From NCBI GenBank assembly GCA_016212515.1, contig JACRFZ010000049.1, positions 1 through 38,723 on the forward strand: a stretch of 38,723 bases of DNA, in the 5' to 3' direction. Made by a program: the position numbers and the translations under genes. A model generated the notes under the pieces. That model saw only the letters and a program-made list of their open reading frames with translations. It was not told the DNA's origin and searched no databases. Of the stretch, positions 22,137 through 31,023 are shown in pieces. The stretch comes from Candidatus Melainabacteria bacterium. GTDB taxonomy: Bacteria; Cyanobacteriota; Vampirovibrionia; Obscuribacterales; Obscuribacteraceae. Numbering within the stretch: the stretch's first letter is position 1; each line of letters opens with the position of its first letter.

Positions 22137-23318
22137 TTATTTGCTAGCGAGCAGAGCGGCAGCCTGGCAGCTCAACTCATGGTCTTCGATCACGCGCACG
22201 TTTTTTTCAGAGGCAAGCACCAATAGGTGCCTCACATCGGCATTGTCCAAGTCCTTGAGGACGAGTTTTCCGCAATTGCGCCGGAGCATCGCCCTTGTTG
22301 CCTCCGTTATGCCGGGCTTAATGGCTCCTTTTGTTGTTTCGTACTTCTGGCAGAGATAGCTGACAGTGTCCGGGCGTTGTCCAGGCAGAATTTCAAGGGG
22401 CTTATTGCCATGCAGCTTTTGCGCTTGCTCTTGCTGCCTCTGCCGGTATTCTTGTCTGAAAGACATGGCTACGCCCAGGTTTTGGCGCCAGTCGCCGCTC
22501 AGGAGAGTTTTTATCTCTTGCCAGAGCGAGTCGATGAAGAAGCGAGAGAGGTCGAAGCTTTCTAATCGATTGAAATAGAAGGCGTAATGGAAACCTTCGG
22601 CTTCCGTTCCTGATAGAGCCTCGAGCGTGGTTGTGAAGGTTCGGCTGATGAGACCGCAGCCGGTGGCATTCAGGAGGGAAGAGGGAATCAGATAGTCTTC
22701 CCTGGTGGCACAACCCGTGCAGACCCCAGCCAGGTCGCTCAGGCAGTAGAGCCTCGGTGTCACTTCTACCCCACGCTCCCGGCTGTACCGTCGCAGGCTC
22801 TCGGCGAGAGTGCTGAAAACAGCCCCTTTGGCGGTCCAGCCGTCGAAAAAGAGCAACTGCTCGGGTCGGTACCGCTGAAGTATGTGGTCCAGAGCCATCT
22901 GGTCAACGCCTGTGACCGGGCACAGTCCGATGGAGTAGTGTCGGCAGGGTACGTTCAAGGCTCTCAGGGTGCGAGCCAGTAACACACCCAGCGGCGTACC
23001 GGCTCTGGCCAGGCTGGCGATGACCAGTCCTTCCTCGGACGGCTGGATGTGTCTGGTCTCGTGGTATGTGCAGCAGTCTGCAAGAACCATGTGCGCAGCC
23101 AGAACAATCAGATCTTTGGCCAGACGCTCCTTGTACCGGTCTAGTGCCAGGTGAAAGTAGTGCTGGTAAAGAGGGGTGGGCGGGACTTCTTCCGCCACCA
23201 CTTGCCCTTCCGAGTCGCAGACTATTTCCAGATAGGATGGGTCAAGGAAGCGCAGAAGAAAGGTCACATCGGCGCTCTCAAAGGAGCCCGAATTGGAAGC
23301 CGGAATTGTTTTGCTCAT
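22137..23318 (-). CDS. StiP-type PRTase with C-terminal PELOTA domain, paralogue 1
   Basis: The 393-residue protein carries the conserved segments Ser-Leu-Ala-Arg-Ala-Gly-Thr-Pro (102-109), His-Tyr-Ser-Ile (127-130), Phe-Asp159-Gly-Trp-Thr-x-Lys-Gly (158-165), Ser-Asp-Leu-Ala-Gly (194-198) and Ser-Arg-Thr. The C-terminal RNA-binding PELOTA-like region has Gly-Ile-x-Glu-x-Thr-Arg-Ala-Met (336-344). Databases call these cysteine protease StiP. Domain analysis of Ter clusters instead reads a phosphoribosyltransferase fold, which the FDGWT-K-G loop supports. Its ATG overlaps the HAD gene's TGA (ATGA), showing translational coupling. A second, diverged copy is at 25349-26494. Confidence 0.85.
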   Translation of the reverse strand: MSKTIPASNSGSFESADVTFLLRFLDPSYLEIVCDSEGQVVAEEVPPTPLYQHYFHLALDRYKERLAKDLIVLAAHMVLADCCTYHETRHIQPSEEGLVIASLARAGTPLGVLLARTLRALNVPCRHYSIGLCPVTGVDQMALDHILQRYRPEQLLFFDGWTAKGAVFSTLAESLRRYSRERGVEVTPRLYCLSDLAGVCTGCATREDYLIPSSLLNATGCGLISRTFTTTLEALSGTEAEGFHYAFYFNRLESFDLSRFFIDSLWQEIKTLLSGDWRQNLGVAMSFRQEYRQRQQEQAQKLHGNKPLEILPGQRPDTVSYLCQKYETTKGAIKPGITEATRAMLRRNCGKLVLKDLDNADVRHLLVLASEKNVRVIEDHELSCQAAALLASK

Positions 23319-24112
23319 GATGTGGATGTGATATCAAATAGAGTCCAGGCGATTTGGCTTTGGGCGGGGGTGATGATGTAATCACAGAGCCCTGCAAAGT
23401 CCAGGTCTGTGAGCATGTCGCCCACTGCCACGGTGAAAGAGCGGTTCTTGTCGGCGATTTCTTCGAGAAACCATTGCACGGCAAGACCTTTCCTTGCATA
23501 GGGCGGCACAATTTCGATGTAGTATTCATGATCGGAGAAGCGCCAACCAGGCAGCGGCAGGTCTTCTCTGACGCGGTTCAGGAGCGGGCCCAGTTGTATG
23601 CCGGAGTCTTTTGACACGCTTGCCTTGAGGAAGATCGGCAACTCACAGTCTCTGACGATGCGCTCACTTGCCTCCAGGCCAAGGTCACGGCTATGTGCTG
23701 TCAGGCTCTCAAGCAAGCGGGCGAAGCTTTCTTCTTCCTGCACTGCCAGAGCCTGGGTGCGCTTCAGCCAGCGATTTTCCGGTGTGCCGTCCGGTGTCAG
23801 AATAATGGCACCGTGTGAAACGATGGCATAGCCATTGAAGGAAGGTAGTGATACCAGGTTGAAGCTCTTTGTAGATCGCGCCGTGGTCGGTACCAGTTCA
23901 CCCATGGCAATGAGGCTGCGCAGGAAGCGAAGCTGCTTGTCGTTGACGAAGGCATTTGGCTTGCCCTCAAAGTCGGTGCAAACCTGGTGCAGATTGGTTC
24001 CGCCCTGGCCCGGGTCGCTGAAGATGAGGGAATTGTCCAGATCGGCGAAAATGTAAGCCTTACCCAGGCTTTCGATGATGGTGGCAATTTGAGTCGGTTG
24101 CATCTGAGACAC
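23315..24112 (-). CDS. HAD-superfamily phosphatase (Ter-associated)
   Basis: The 265-residue protein has all four HAD motifs: Asp24-Leu-Asp26-x-Ser (motif I), Thr76-Thr-Ala-Arg (motif II), Lys208 (motif III), and Gly-Asp232-x3-Asp236-x-Asp (motif IV). The large cap between motifs II and III is of the Cof/sucrose-phosphatase type. It should hydrolyse a phosphorylated small molecule. Its place between a PRTase-TRSP and a StiP-type gene suggests it dephosphorylates a product of those enzymes (inference). It lies three bases after the PRTase-TRSP stop and overlaps the next gene by four. Confidence 0.85.
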   Translation of the reverse strand: MSQMQPTQIATIIESLGKAYIFADLDNSLIFSDPGQGGTNLHQVCTDFEGKPNAFVNDKQLRFLRSLIAMGELVPTTARSTKSFNLVSLPSFNGYAIVSHGAIILTPDGTPENRWLKRTQALAVQEEESFARLLESLTAHSRDLGLEASERIVRDCELPIFLKASVSKDSGIQLGPLLNRVREDLPLPGWRFSDHEYYIEIVPPYARKGLAVQWFLEEIADKNRSFTVAVGDMLTDLDFAGLCDYIITPAQSQIAWTLFDITSTS

Positions 24113-24115
24113 CTC

Positions 24116-25249
24116 CTAGAATGAGAGAACTTGACAGTTGAGAAAGTTCAAAAGAGCCGGGTCCACCAGGTTAGCCGGTGTCTCCAGGCAGAGAATGACC
24201 CGGTCGTATTCTTCCGGTCGGCAGTTATAGAGGAAGCTCGGGATGTTGTGGACTTTATTTGTGAAGGTGAAGGTACATTCAATGGGCCCCCAGGTCATGA
24301 GCGGGTTGCGGGTGGTAGATTGAATCCAGGTTTTGGCTCCGCAACGTGCTTCCAGGGTGTGCGCCAATAAATAGGGCAGATGCACGAATTCACCGCTGCC
24401 CACTACAAGCAGGCGCTCACCTTCGCTAATGTTGAGGCTTTCGATGAGAGCTTCCTCTATCTCAAGCTTGCCCCGCACTCCGAAGCGTCCATGATTGGCA
24501 GCCAGGAGATGATCTTTGGGCGCACAACAGCCGGTCACATTAGGCATTTCCACTTGTAGATTTTGCTTGCCAGAAAACTGAAAGCTGCCGTTCAGGAGCG
24601 AGATGTCTGTGCAGGGTGCCGGCATCGAGTTCTGAATCAGCTTACGCTGCTCCTCGCCTCGCCAATCGGTAATGACCATGGTTACGACCTGCTGCAGATG
24701 CGGGTTCATCTTCTGGAAGGCCAGTGCCAGATTGCGGAAAGTTTTTCCGGTTGAAGCCTCATCATCAATGAGAACCAGGGTTTTGACCCGGGCGAGCAGC
24801 TGTTTGTCTTCCTCACTGTCCGGCACATACAGAATGTGCGCGGGAGCATGACTGTGTTCTTCTTGAAAGTCGATAAAGGACTCCCGTGAGAGCCGGTAGC
24901 GGGTGGAATGAATATAGAGAATGTCTTCCCGACCGGTACGAGCATGATAGGCTTCGTAAACGCCCTGCCCCAGGCTTATGGCGTATTCGGCCATGCCGAC
25001 GAACAAAATAGGTCCAGGCAGGTCATCTGCCAGTTTTCCCGCCAGGCGTGAATGCAGATCGGCAATGCTGCTTGGGGTGGCGGGCATCTCCCGAGCCAGG
25101 TAACGTGAAGCAAAGAGAAAGCCGCGTTTGGGGTTGATGCGCGCGGCATAGGTACACAAAGTATCCAGGGGCAATTCGCTCGCCTCAACAGAGACGGTCA
25201 GTGTGCCTGTGGGCATCTCAATCAGTTGCGTTTGACAATCTGTAGTCAT
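24116..25249 (-). CDS. Phosphoribosyltransferase with TRSP-type C-terminal domain
   Basis: This 377-residue protein has a type I PRTase PRPP-binding loop, Leu-Ile-Asp162-Asp-Glu-Ala-Ser-Thr-Gly-Lys-Thr, preceded by a flexible region with Thr-Arg-Tyr-Arg. A C-terminal domain carries Thr-Thr-Arg-Asn-Pro (312-316) in the position of the TRSP motif, and a Val-Gly-Ser-Gly-Glu-Phe segment near 283-289. It matches the Pfam pair PRTase_2 plus TRSP found in Ter operons. I chose ATG 25249 (AGGA seven bases upstream) over 25282. The reaction is presumably PRPP-dependent glycosidic transfer; its base acceptor is unknown. Confidence 0.83.
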   Translation of the reverse strand: MTTDCQTQLIEMPTGTLTVSVEASELPLDTLCTYAARINPKRGFLFASRYLAREMPATPSSIADLHSRLAGKLADDLPGPILFVGMAEYAISLGQGVYEAYHARTGREDILYIHSTRYRLSRESFIDFQEEHSHAPAHILYVPDSEEDKQLLARVKTLVLIDDEASTGKTFRNLALAFQKMNPHLQQVVTMVITDWRGEEQRKLIQNSMPAPCTDISLLNGSFQFSGKQNLQVEMPNVTGCCAPKDHLLAANHGRFGVRGKLEIEEALIESLNISEGERLLVVGSGEFVHLPYLLAHTLEARCGAKTWIQSTTRNPLMTWGPIECTFTFTNKVHNIPSFLYNCRPEEYDRVILCLETPANLVDPALLNFLNCQVLSF

Positions 25250-25290
25250 AGTAGTTCCTGCCTGAAATAGTTTGCAATGCAAGGTAGGTG

Positions 25291-25320
25291 CCGGCTCAGG
25301 AGTTGCCGAGCCGGTCTTTT
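25291..25320. other. Hairpin in Ter operon gap
   Basis: CCGGCTC and GAGCCGG pair around a ten-base loop. The T-run (TCTTTTT) is on the plus strand, so as a terminator it would stop antisense transcription; for the minus-strand operon it is a hairpin between two genes. Confidence 0.45.
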
Positions 25321-25348
25321 TCGCTATAGAGATGCACCCGTAAGGGCT

Positions 25349-26494
25349 TTATTGGTCGGCGGCGCCCACAACTACCGCTGCTTTGCCGCAGTAGAGTGGG
25401 TGTTCCAGAATTTGTACGCCGCGAGTTTGGGCTTTAGCCAGTAGATGCTGAACATCCGGTTCGTTGGGGTTGCTTAAAATAAGTGCCTGAGGCAGGCGAC
25501 GAGTCATGGCCCTGGTTGATTCACCGATACCGATTTTAATGCGATTAGGGTCGCTTATTCGGAAGTCTTCCATCAGATGCTGCACGGTACGTCTGGCCAG
25601 GTTTTGCCTCGATAGGGCTTGAGCGCTGAAGATGTTAGCCTCGGGTAAGAAGGCGGGCTGTTCCATCAAAAGCTTTAGGATTGACCAGATTTCTTCAATG
25701 AAGGAGTTAGTCAGGTCGTGTGCGGCCAGGTTTTCGAGGAGATAGGCCCCGTGGAAGTCATCCGGTGCCAGTACGAGTGGGTTGTAGATTGTGCGGGAGA
25801 CAAGTCCGGAAACGACTCCGTTAAAGACAGAGTAGGGCAGTAGGTAGTCGGCAAAGTCGGCGCTGTAATGGGCGTAGCCGGCTAGATCCGAGACCACCCA
25901 GAGACTGTCTGAAACCTTTGTTCCATTGGCTTCATTGAATGCTTTCACCGATTCTGCCAGTTGCAAGGTCATGCCACCTTTGCCGGTCCAGCCGTCCACG
26001 AAGATGATAGATTCAGGGTCGTGATTATGGCAGATCCACTTGAGGGCATTGAGGTCAAGACCGATGCTTTTGTCTCGCACAATGGAAATGGAATAGTGAT
26101 TGCTGGTGACGCCTCTGAGTTTGAGAGCCCGATTGAGAAGCACTCCCACTGGTGTGCCGGCCCGAGCCAGGCTGACGATAGTCACTTCGGGGGACTGCCG
26201 GTGCCGCTTGTAGGCGGCGTTGGCCAGGGCGGCAACGTCTCTGGTGAAACGCACTTTGTTGGCGGTCATAGCCTCCCGGTAGAGGGCCAGTTGCTCCGCT
26301 TCCGGCGGCTTCTCCTTGCTCACGCGCAACCAGTATGGCGCTTTCCCTGATTGAATATCGGCTTCCTGACTGGCCAGGTCGGCAATTTCAATTTTGGAAA
26401 TATCCGCCGGACCAATCAATTTCAGAAGAAAGGTGCAGTCATCCAGATGATAGGCGCCGGAAAAGCCGGGATAGTTGTTGTTAGTTTCCGTCAT
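25349..26494 (-). CDS. StiP-type PRTase with C-terminal PELOTA domain, paralogue 2
   Basis: The 381-residue protein shares with paralogue 1 the segments Ser-Leu-Ala-Arg-Ala-Gly-Thr-Pro (108-115), His-Tyr-Ser-Ile (133-136), Phe-Val-Asp-Gly-Trp-Thr-x-Lys-Gly (165-173), Ser-Asp-Leu-Ala-Gly and Ser-Arg-Thr, and the C-terminal Gly-Ile-Gly-Glu-Ser-Thr-Arg-Ala-Met plus PELOTA-like end. Overall identity looks low outside these motifs, so the duplication is old or the two were acquired separately. AGGA before the ATG at 26494 supports the start. Having two copies suggests two related substrates or a heteromer (inference). Confidence 0.85.
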   Translation of the reverse strand: MTETNNNYPGFSGAYHLDDCTFLLKLIGPADISKIEIADLASQEADIQSGKAPYWLRVSKEKPPEAEQLALYREAMTANKVRFTRDVAALANAAYKRHRQSPEVTIVSLARAGTPVGVLLNRALKLRGVTSNHYSISIVRDKSIGLDLNALKWICHNHDPESIIFVDGWTGKGGMTLQLAESVKAFNEANGTKVSDSLWVVSDLAGYAHYSADFADYLLPYSVFNGVVSGLVSRTIYNPLVLAPDDFHGAYLLENLAAHDLTNSFIEEIWSILKLLMEQPAFLPEANIFSAQALSRQNLARRTVQHLMEDFRISDPNRIKIGIGESTRAMTRRLPQALILSNPNEPDVQHLLAKAQTRGVQILEHPLYCGKAAVVVGAADQ

Positions 26495-26580
26495 GGAGGT
26501 CCTTTTGTTCTTGTGGTAAATGGGCTATCAAAGTGCAGTCATGCTCACGGCTGGACGAAAGCCGCAGCCGGAGCCTGGAG

Positions 26581-27294
26581 TTAGTTGGCCGGTGGCAAAC
26601 GGCGGGAATAGACGTCGGCGTTTTTGTAGGTGCTGGTGAAGTAGTCGGCTAGAAGCTGGTTCAGACCGGCGATGATGGCGTCCTCCATATCAAAGGAAAT
26701 TTGCGAGGCCGCTGTTATCCTGGTCATTGTGCATTTCCACAGACTGCTCGCTTCCCGAATGGAGGCGTTACTTCGTGTAATTTCGACCTTGCCGATTACC
26801 TCGAAGTGAGCGGTCAATCTGATCTCCTGACCTATTTGTTCAACCAGTATGTCGATAGTCAGCATGGCGTAGTCGCTGTTAGTCAGCCAGAGGTCTTCCT
26901 TTGCCGCACGCAATTCTTGTCCGTCCAGGATGGCTCTGGTCAAGTTGGCTGCGTTTCTTAGAAGGAAGGGATAGCGCCAGCTTGTGCGACCTCGAACCGA
27001 CAGGCAGAAGCCGGCTAGACCGGTTAAGAGCGAAGCCCGGTTATTGCCCTTAGACCTGGTTCTGTGTTTGTTCAGATAGGGAGCAATAATTTGAGCGGAG
27101 TTTCGCTCCATTGGAAAGCTGAAGTTCCGGCCTGAAAGGAAATTGGGCTTGTCTGCATTGTTTCTGCTGGCCAGATAGATGACGATGATGATCACGAGAA
27201 TGAGAGCCGTAACCATGGGAAATTCCAGGTAGGCCGCCGTTACTACCACCACTAGAAATGTGGCGATCGTGATGTACTGCTTGATTTCGCGCAT
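26581..27294 (-). CDS. Membrane-anchored hypothetical protein, 237 aa
   Basis: I start at ATG 27294, with GGAGCG just upstream; the longer frame to 27408 runs through a terminator hairpin. Two adjacent hydrophobic helices (about residues 8-24 and 26-42) are followed by a ~190-residue cytoplasmic domain with basic and helical character. It is placed between TerC and the StiP gene in the Ter cluster and begins after the terC terminator, so it may start a separate transcript. No family is recognised. Confidence 0.65.
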   Translation of the reverse strand: MREIKQYITIATFLVVVVTAAYLEFPMVTALILVIIIVIYLASRNNADKPNFLSGRNFSFPMERNSAQIIAPYLNKHRTRSKGNNRASLLTGLAGFCLSVRGRTSWRYPFLLRNAANLTRAILDGQELRAAKEDLWLTNSDYAMLTIDILVEQIGQEIRLTAHFEVIGKVEITRSNASIREASSLWKCTMTRITAASQISFDMEDAIIAGLNQLLADYFTSTYKNADVYSRRLPPAN

Positions 27295-27344
27295 AGATCG
27301 CTCCGAATTTAGTAGACAGAATAGCGCCGCTTGACAACGGGTGG

Positions 27345-27401
27345 CAAAAAAGAAAGATCCGGCGAGGCGGCGGCGGCATTCAGATGTTGCCGGATCTTTC
27401 T
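27345..27401 (-). terminator. Rho-independent terminator after terC
   Basis: The 13-base arms AGAAAGATCCGGC (27351-27363) and GCCGGATCTTTCT (27389-27401) pair perfectly. On the minus strand the stem runs into a T-rich tail of about six T (27346-27351). Confidence 0.75.
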
Positions 27402-27441
27402 CAGTCAATTAGTAAGAAACCGATTGATTATCCAGTTGGCC

Positions 27442-28428
27442 TTACTGTTCAATCACCTCAGGCTTAACTTCGATAACTTCAACCTTGTCGCCATCAGATT
27501 GGGGGAGTTCGGCGGTGGTTGATGCATCGTCTTTGGCTTGGAAGAGGTCGGTAATGGGCTTGACGGTACCGGCAGCCAGTTCAACGATATCGGAGCCGAT
27601 TTCCAAGACATATTGACCGGGTTTTGTAGTAGCCAGACGAATATTCAAGGTGTCTGAGGTAAGTTCGTAAACATTACCGAATTGCACGCCGATGTAATTG
27701 ACTACTGGGTCAAGGGCTTTAGCCACCAGAGGGTATTTGGAATAAGCCAGACCACCGCCAATGATGCCTAAGATGCTGACGAATTTAGACACTTCGTCGG
27801 CACTGTAGATGCCCTGCTCTTCCATAATAAGCAGGATGCCAATCCAGCCCACCAGTAAGTAGGCAATCTGTTCGAGGATGGGGTACTTGTGGATCAAGTT
27901 CACGAAAATACCTGCCACGAATCGCATCGCTAGGATGCCGATGGCCACACCTGTCAGCACAGCCCAGAGCTGATCGCTCATGGCTACTGCAGCCGCTACG
28001 TTATCGACACTGAATGCCAAATCGGCCAGTTCTACGGCCAGTACTGTCTGCCAGAAACCGCCCTTGGAAGATTTGACTTCATCCTCACCTTCACCCTCCT
28101 CGGCTTTGCCGAGGTTACTTACCATCAACCATACCAGGTAGCCCCCGCCCAAGAGCTTGAGCCAGGGATTGCGCAGAATGAAACTGGCGCAAAGCAGCAT
28201 GGCGCCTCGGCCCACATAAGCACCCAATAGACCGGCTTTTAGAGCTAGTTTGCTTTGTTTCTCGGGCAGATGTTTGACCATCGCCGCCAGAACCAGGGCG
28301 TTATCGACCGATAGCAGACCTTCCAGAATCACAAGTGAAGCTACAACCGGTGCGCCTGTTTGAATTAAGGGCAGAGCGGTGTCCACTAGGCTGGATAAGT
28401 AGGCAGGGTTGATGATTTCGAGACTCAT
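27442..28428 (-). CDS. terC: TerC-family integral membrane protein
   Basis: Started at ATG 28428 the protein is 328 residues with about seven hydrophobic helices. It has the two signature TerC motifs: Glu36-x3-Ser-Val-Asp-Asn (to 43) and Glu133-x6-Ser-Val-Asp-Asn (to 143), both on transmembrane helices and thought to bind metal. A Glu/Asp-rich loop (109-117) separates the halves, and the C-terminal ~70 residues form an extra cytoplasmic tail. TerC proteins are linked to tellurite resistance and, in other bacteria, metal export or metalation of secreted enzymes. It has its own terminator and lies downstream of another terminator, so it is probably monocistronic. Confidence 0.93.
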   Translation of the reverse strand: MSLEIINPAYLSSLVDTALPLIQTGAPVVASLVILEGLLSVDNALVLAAMVKHLPEKQSKLALKAGLLGAYVGRGAMLLCASFILRNPWLKLLGGGYLVWLMVSNLGKAEEGEGEDEVKSSKGGFWQTVLAVELADLAFSVDNVAAAVAMSDQLWAVLTGVAIGILAMRFVAGIFVNLIHKYPILEQIAYLLVGWIGILLIMEEQGIYSADEVSKFVSILGIIGGGLAYSKYPLVAKALDPVVNYIGVQFGNVYELTSDTLNIRLATTKPGQYVLEIGSDIVELAAGTVKPITDLFQAKDDASTTAELPQSDGDKVEVIEVKPEVIEQ

Positions 28429-28548
28429 AATGGCAATACCTTTGTAATAGTGTTTTGCTTGCACGTAGTTGAGACTGGTCTTGGCGAAGCGCCGGAAGGG
28501 CGTCGCTAGCATGGATGGCTCCGCTCAAGCCAGTCGATTGAGACTGAG

Positions 28549-28571
28549 AAAAGGTGAACCTCAGGTTCACC
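28549..28571 (-). terminator. Rho-independent terminator
   Basis: GGTGAACC and GGTTCACC pair around a three-base loop, followed on the minus strand by TTTTCTC. It separates the gene at 28604-29248 from terC. Confidence 0.7.
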
Positions 28572-28603
28572 CTTCTATTGCGGTACTGAGTGGACCGCTT
28601 GAG

Positions 28604-29248
28604 TTAGCGCTTGGCAATACCAAGGGCTTTTTGAATTTCGTCCACTGTTTCGGAGCCTGGGTCTAGCTGTTGAACAAATGTGCCGATGCGTCTCGTCACT
28701 TCGGGATAGTCTTTCAGGGATTCAATGGTCTTGATCAGTTCGATGCGATTGAAATCATCGACATCGAGAGCTTTCTCAACCACTTGATTGGTCAAGCCTG
28801 CCGGCTCGAAGGTGGCAAATTCAGGCAAGTTGGTTAGTGCATTGCCAATCTGTTGCAGAAGTTCAGGTTGTTCGCTTCCGAGCAAAGCAGCAGCCGCTAA
28901 AAAGCCATTTACAACTTGATCGGGATCGGCGCTGACAACAACGGCTGCTACTGTTGTAACTGCCTTTGCCCCGGCACGGCGTGTGCCTGTGTAGAGTCGC
29001 CAGATTTGATCGAAACCCAGACCCAGATACACAAGAAAGATGGCTCCCACGAAGGCTCGCAGAAAGCCTACGGGAGGCACCAACCAGGGGACTACCATGA
29101 AGGCGGTGGAAAGAATTACAAGACCGTAGGCAACTTGTGTGCTTGATTGGGAGAGGGGACCGCGTCTCAACAATTTAGCCAGGAAGCGAGCGGCACGGTA
29201 GGCGCCAAAGAGACTGATGATACCGACGGGAATAGCAAGAATCCACAT
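28604..29248 (-). CDS. Membrane protein with helical soluble domain, 214 aa
   Basis: Started at ATG 29248. The N-terminus has a hydrophobic helix (residues 2-16), then two more hydrophobic segments at about 40-56 and 60-80, and a ~130-residue helical domain rich in Leu, Glu and Asp. I recognise no family. It lies directly after TerB and before TerC on the same strand, and may act in the same membrane-associated complex (inference). The ribosome binding site is weak. Confidence 0.65.
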   Translation of the reverse strand: MWILAIPVGIISLFGAYRAARFLAKLLRRGPLSQSSTQVAYGLVILSTAFMVVPWLVPPVGFLRAFVGAIFLVYLGLGFDQIWRLYTGTRRAGAKAVTTVAAVVVSADPDQVVNGFLAAAALLGSEQPELLQQIGNALTNLPEFATFEPAGLTNQVVEKALDVDDFNRIELIKTIESLKDYPEVTRRIGTFVQQLDPGSETVDEIQKALGIAKR

Positions 29249-29344
29249 AAGTTTATGGTGTCGATTTACTAGTTGTTTACGAGGGAAGCTGCAGGCAGCA
29301 AGCAAGGCTTTGCCACCTGCAATAAGGTTGTCGGACTTTGGACC

Positions 29345-29788
29345 CTAGAGCGCGATGCCGAGATCGGCTTCGCTCAGTTTAAGCAGTCCGAGCAGTTCTT
29401 TAACCACTTTCTTTTCGTCGGCTGAGAAGTTGCCGTCGCTGTTGGCAATGGCAATGCCAATTTGAATTGCGGTGAGAGCGGCTTCGCGGTTCTTAGCCAG
29501 TTTACCGATGCGATTATTCAAATTAATGATGCCGAAGTCATCGGTGGCGTCATCGCAGTATGTGTTGAATAAAGAGCCGAGTTCGCGGGCGTCAAATACT
29601 TTGAGGGCCTCAAAGGATTGGATAGCCTTAGCTACTGCTTTCTTCTCTGCTGGCTCAATTGTGCCGTCGGCGGCAGCCACTCTTGCACAGATGGAAATTA
29701 CTGCTTCTTTGAAGGCGTCGTTTTTGAACTGTTTGGCTTTGGTGGTGAGGTCGCCGGCTGCCTTTTTGATGCTGTCTAGAAATCCCAT
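29345..29788 (-). CDS. terB: TerB-like tellurite resistance protein
   Basis: The 147-residue all-helical protein has two internally similar halves. Each has the TerB acidic-loop pattern: Ala-Asp41-Gly-x2-Glu45-x2-Glu48 in the first and Asp118-Gly-x3-Ala-Asp124-Glu in the second. The N-terminal Gly-Phe-Leu-Asp leader is also typical. TerB is a cytoplasmic metal-binding protein proposed to link TerC with TerD-family proteins. GGAGAAACC precedes the ATG. It heads the minus-strand Ter gene group, and its promoter should be in 29789-30431. Confidence 0.9.
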   Translation of the reverse strand: MGFLDSIKKAAGDLTTKAKQFKNDAFKEAVISICARVAAADGTIEPAEKKAVAKAIQSFEALKVFDARELGSLFNTYCDDATDDFGIINLNNRIGKLAKNREAALTAIQIGIAIANSDGNFSADEKKVVKELLGLLKLSEADLGIAL

Positions 29789-30431
29789 AGGTTTCTCCGA
29801 ATATTGTAATTGGACTTAGAAAGAGAACCACTACAACCTTTCAGCACCGGAATTAGTGCCTGCAATTTATGGGTTTGTGGAATTGGGTTAGGTTTTGAGC
29901 AGGTTGGTTGGCGGTTCCGGTGGGAGTTGTTGTAGATGGATACCCATTGGTAACAGTTGCCGCTGCTTCGACGCAAGGGCAAGCAAATTTGCAGTTTGCC
30001 CTTAGGGTCGTATTGGTTGCGGCGCCTTCCTGCCCGTGTTTGCAGGCATAGGAGTTTCGCCTGCTTCTATGGAATGACCCTCAGACAGGAAGCCGCCAGC
30101 ATTAAGTCGGATTTCAAGATGCCAAATGTGGTGTTTCTGCTCTGCTAGTTGGTTCAGCAAACTTTACATGTCTTACTGTCCAAGCCATTAGCCTGGGGCT
30201 CGCGCAAATTCGCGGTACGAATTAATTAGAAGTGAGTGGTGTGTAATCAAGATCTCTTCTTCCTGCGGCGCAACGATCGCTAGATTCAAAGATAGCATTT
30301 CTCATTTCTCTTATTTTTGGAGCCACTCTCTTAGTCACAGTCTACATTCACATTATTTAGTTGTTTTCGGAGAACCTCTTAGGGTCTTGAGCGATGCTTT
30401 GCTTGCCAATTACAATTACCACGAGAATATT
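29789..30431. other. Divergent intergenic region with hairpin
   Basis: This 640-base gap separates terB (leftward) from the plus-strand block (rightward). Frames in it lack ribosome binding sites and look non-coding. AAGGGCAA (29975-29982) and TTGCCCTT (29996-30003) pair around a sequence that itself contains the palindrome GCAAATTTGC. Promoters for both directions are expected here, with a TACAAT as a candidate -10 for terB near 29805, but I cannot fix them. Confidence 0.4.
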
Positions 30432-30929
30432 ATGTCCAAGACTACCGATGAGATTCGTCTTCCCGGTTGGTTTTCCTTGATTCCAGCCTTGAATGAATTG
30501 CAGATTATGGTGTCGCTCTCCGGTCAGTTCGGTCGTTGCTTTCACGAGAGCAATGAGATCCTCATTGCTGAACTCAAGCTATACGGCGGCCATACCGGGG
30601 GGCTTAAGGCGCCCACTGCCAGACCCCACAGCGGCAACTGGATGCATGACATTATTCAGGAGCAAGTGGGAATTTTAGAGACCTTCATTTATCGAAATGC
30701 CCTGATGCAGCGCCTTGTTGAGGCCCTTGGCGGTGATACCGAGGGTGTTAAGCTGGAGACTGATTTCGTTCTGCCGGCCGATTCGCTGGCACGCTTGACC
30801 GGCACCATGGATGCCATCAGTCGGCAGATGCGCATTTACAACAAGTTGGAAGCCAGGCGCCTCCAGGCTTTGAACAAAAGGCTCAGCCAGGCGCAAGCGA
30901 CACCACCCCAAACCGAGTTGAGCGACTAG
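30432..30929 (+). CDS. Hypothetical protein, 165 aa
   Basis: Started at ATG 30432; a TTG at 30387 is an alternative. The soluble, mainly helical protein has a Trp-Phe-Ser-Leu-Ile-Pro segment near the start, a Gly-Gly-His-Thr-Gly-Gly loop near residue 50, and an Arg/Gln-rich C-terminal helix. No family is recognised. It is separated from the bilin-reductase-like gene by 94 bases and may be co-transcribed with it. Confidence 0.65.
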   Translation: MSKTTDEIRLPGWFSLIPALNELQIMVSLSGQFGRCFHESNEILIAELKLYGGHTGGLKAPTARPHSGNWMHDIIQEQVGILETFIYRNALMQRLVEALGGDTEGVKLETDFVLPADSLARLTGTMDAISRQMRIYNKLEARRLQALNKRLSQAQATPPQTELSD

Positions 30930-31023
30930 TTCCTCCTCTCTATCGATTTCAATGCGGCAGCGACCTGAGATGGTCGCTGTCGGCAGCACGGTTTATTCAT
31001 TCATACTGAAAAGGAGAAAACCC

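Noticed and set aside
29957..30148. A 63-codon plus-strand frame and its minus-strand counterpart in the terB upstream gap
   Set aside because: No ribosome binding site and the frame runs through a hairpin. Composition is not protein-like.
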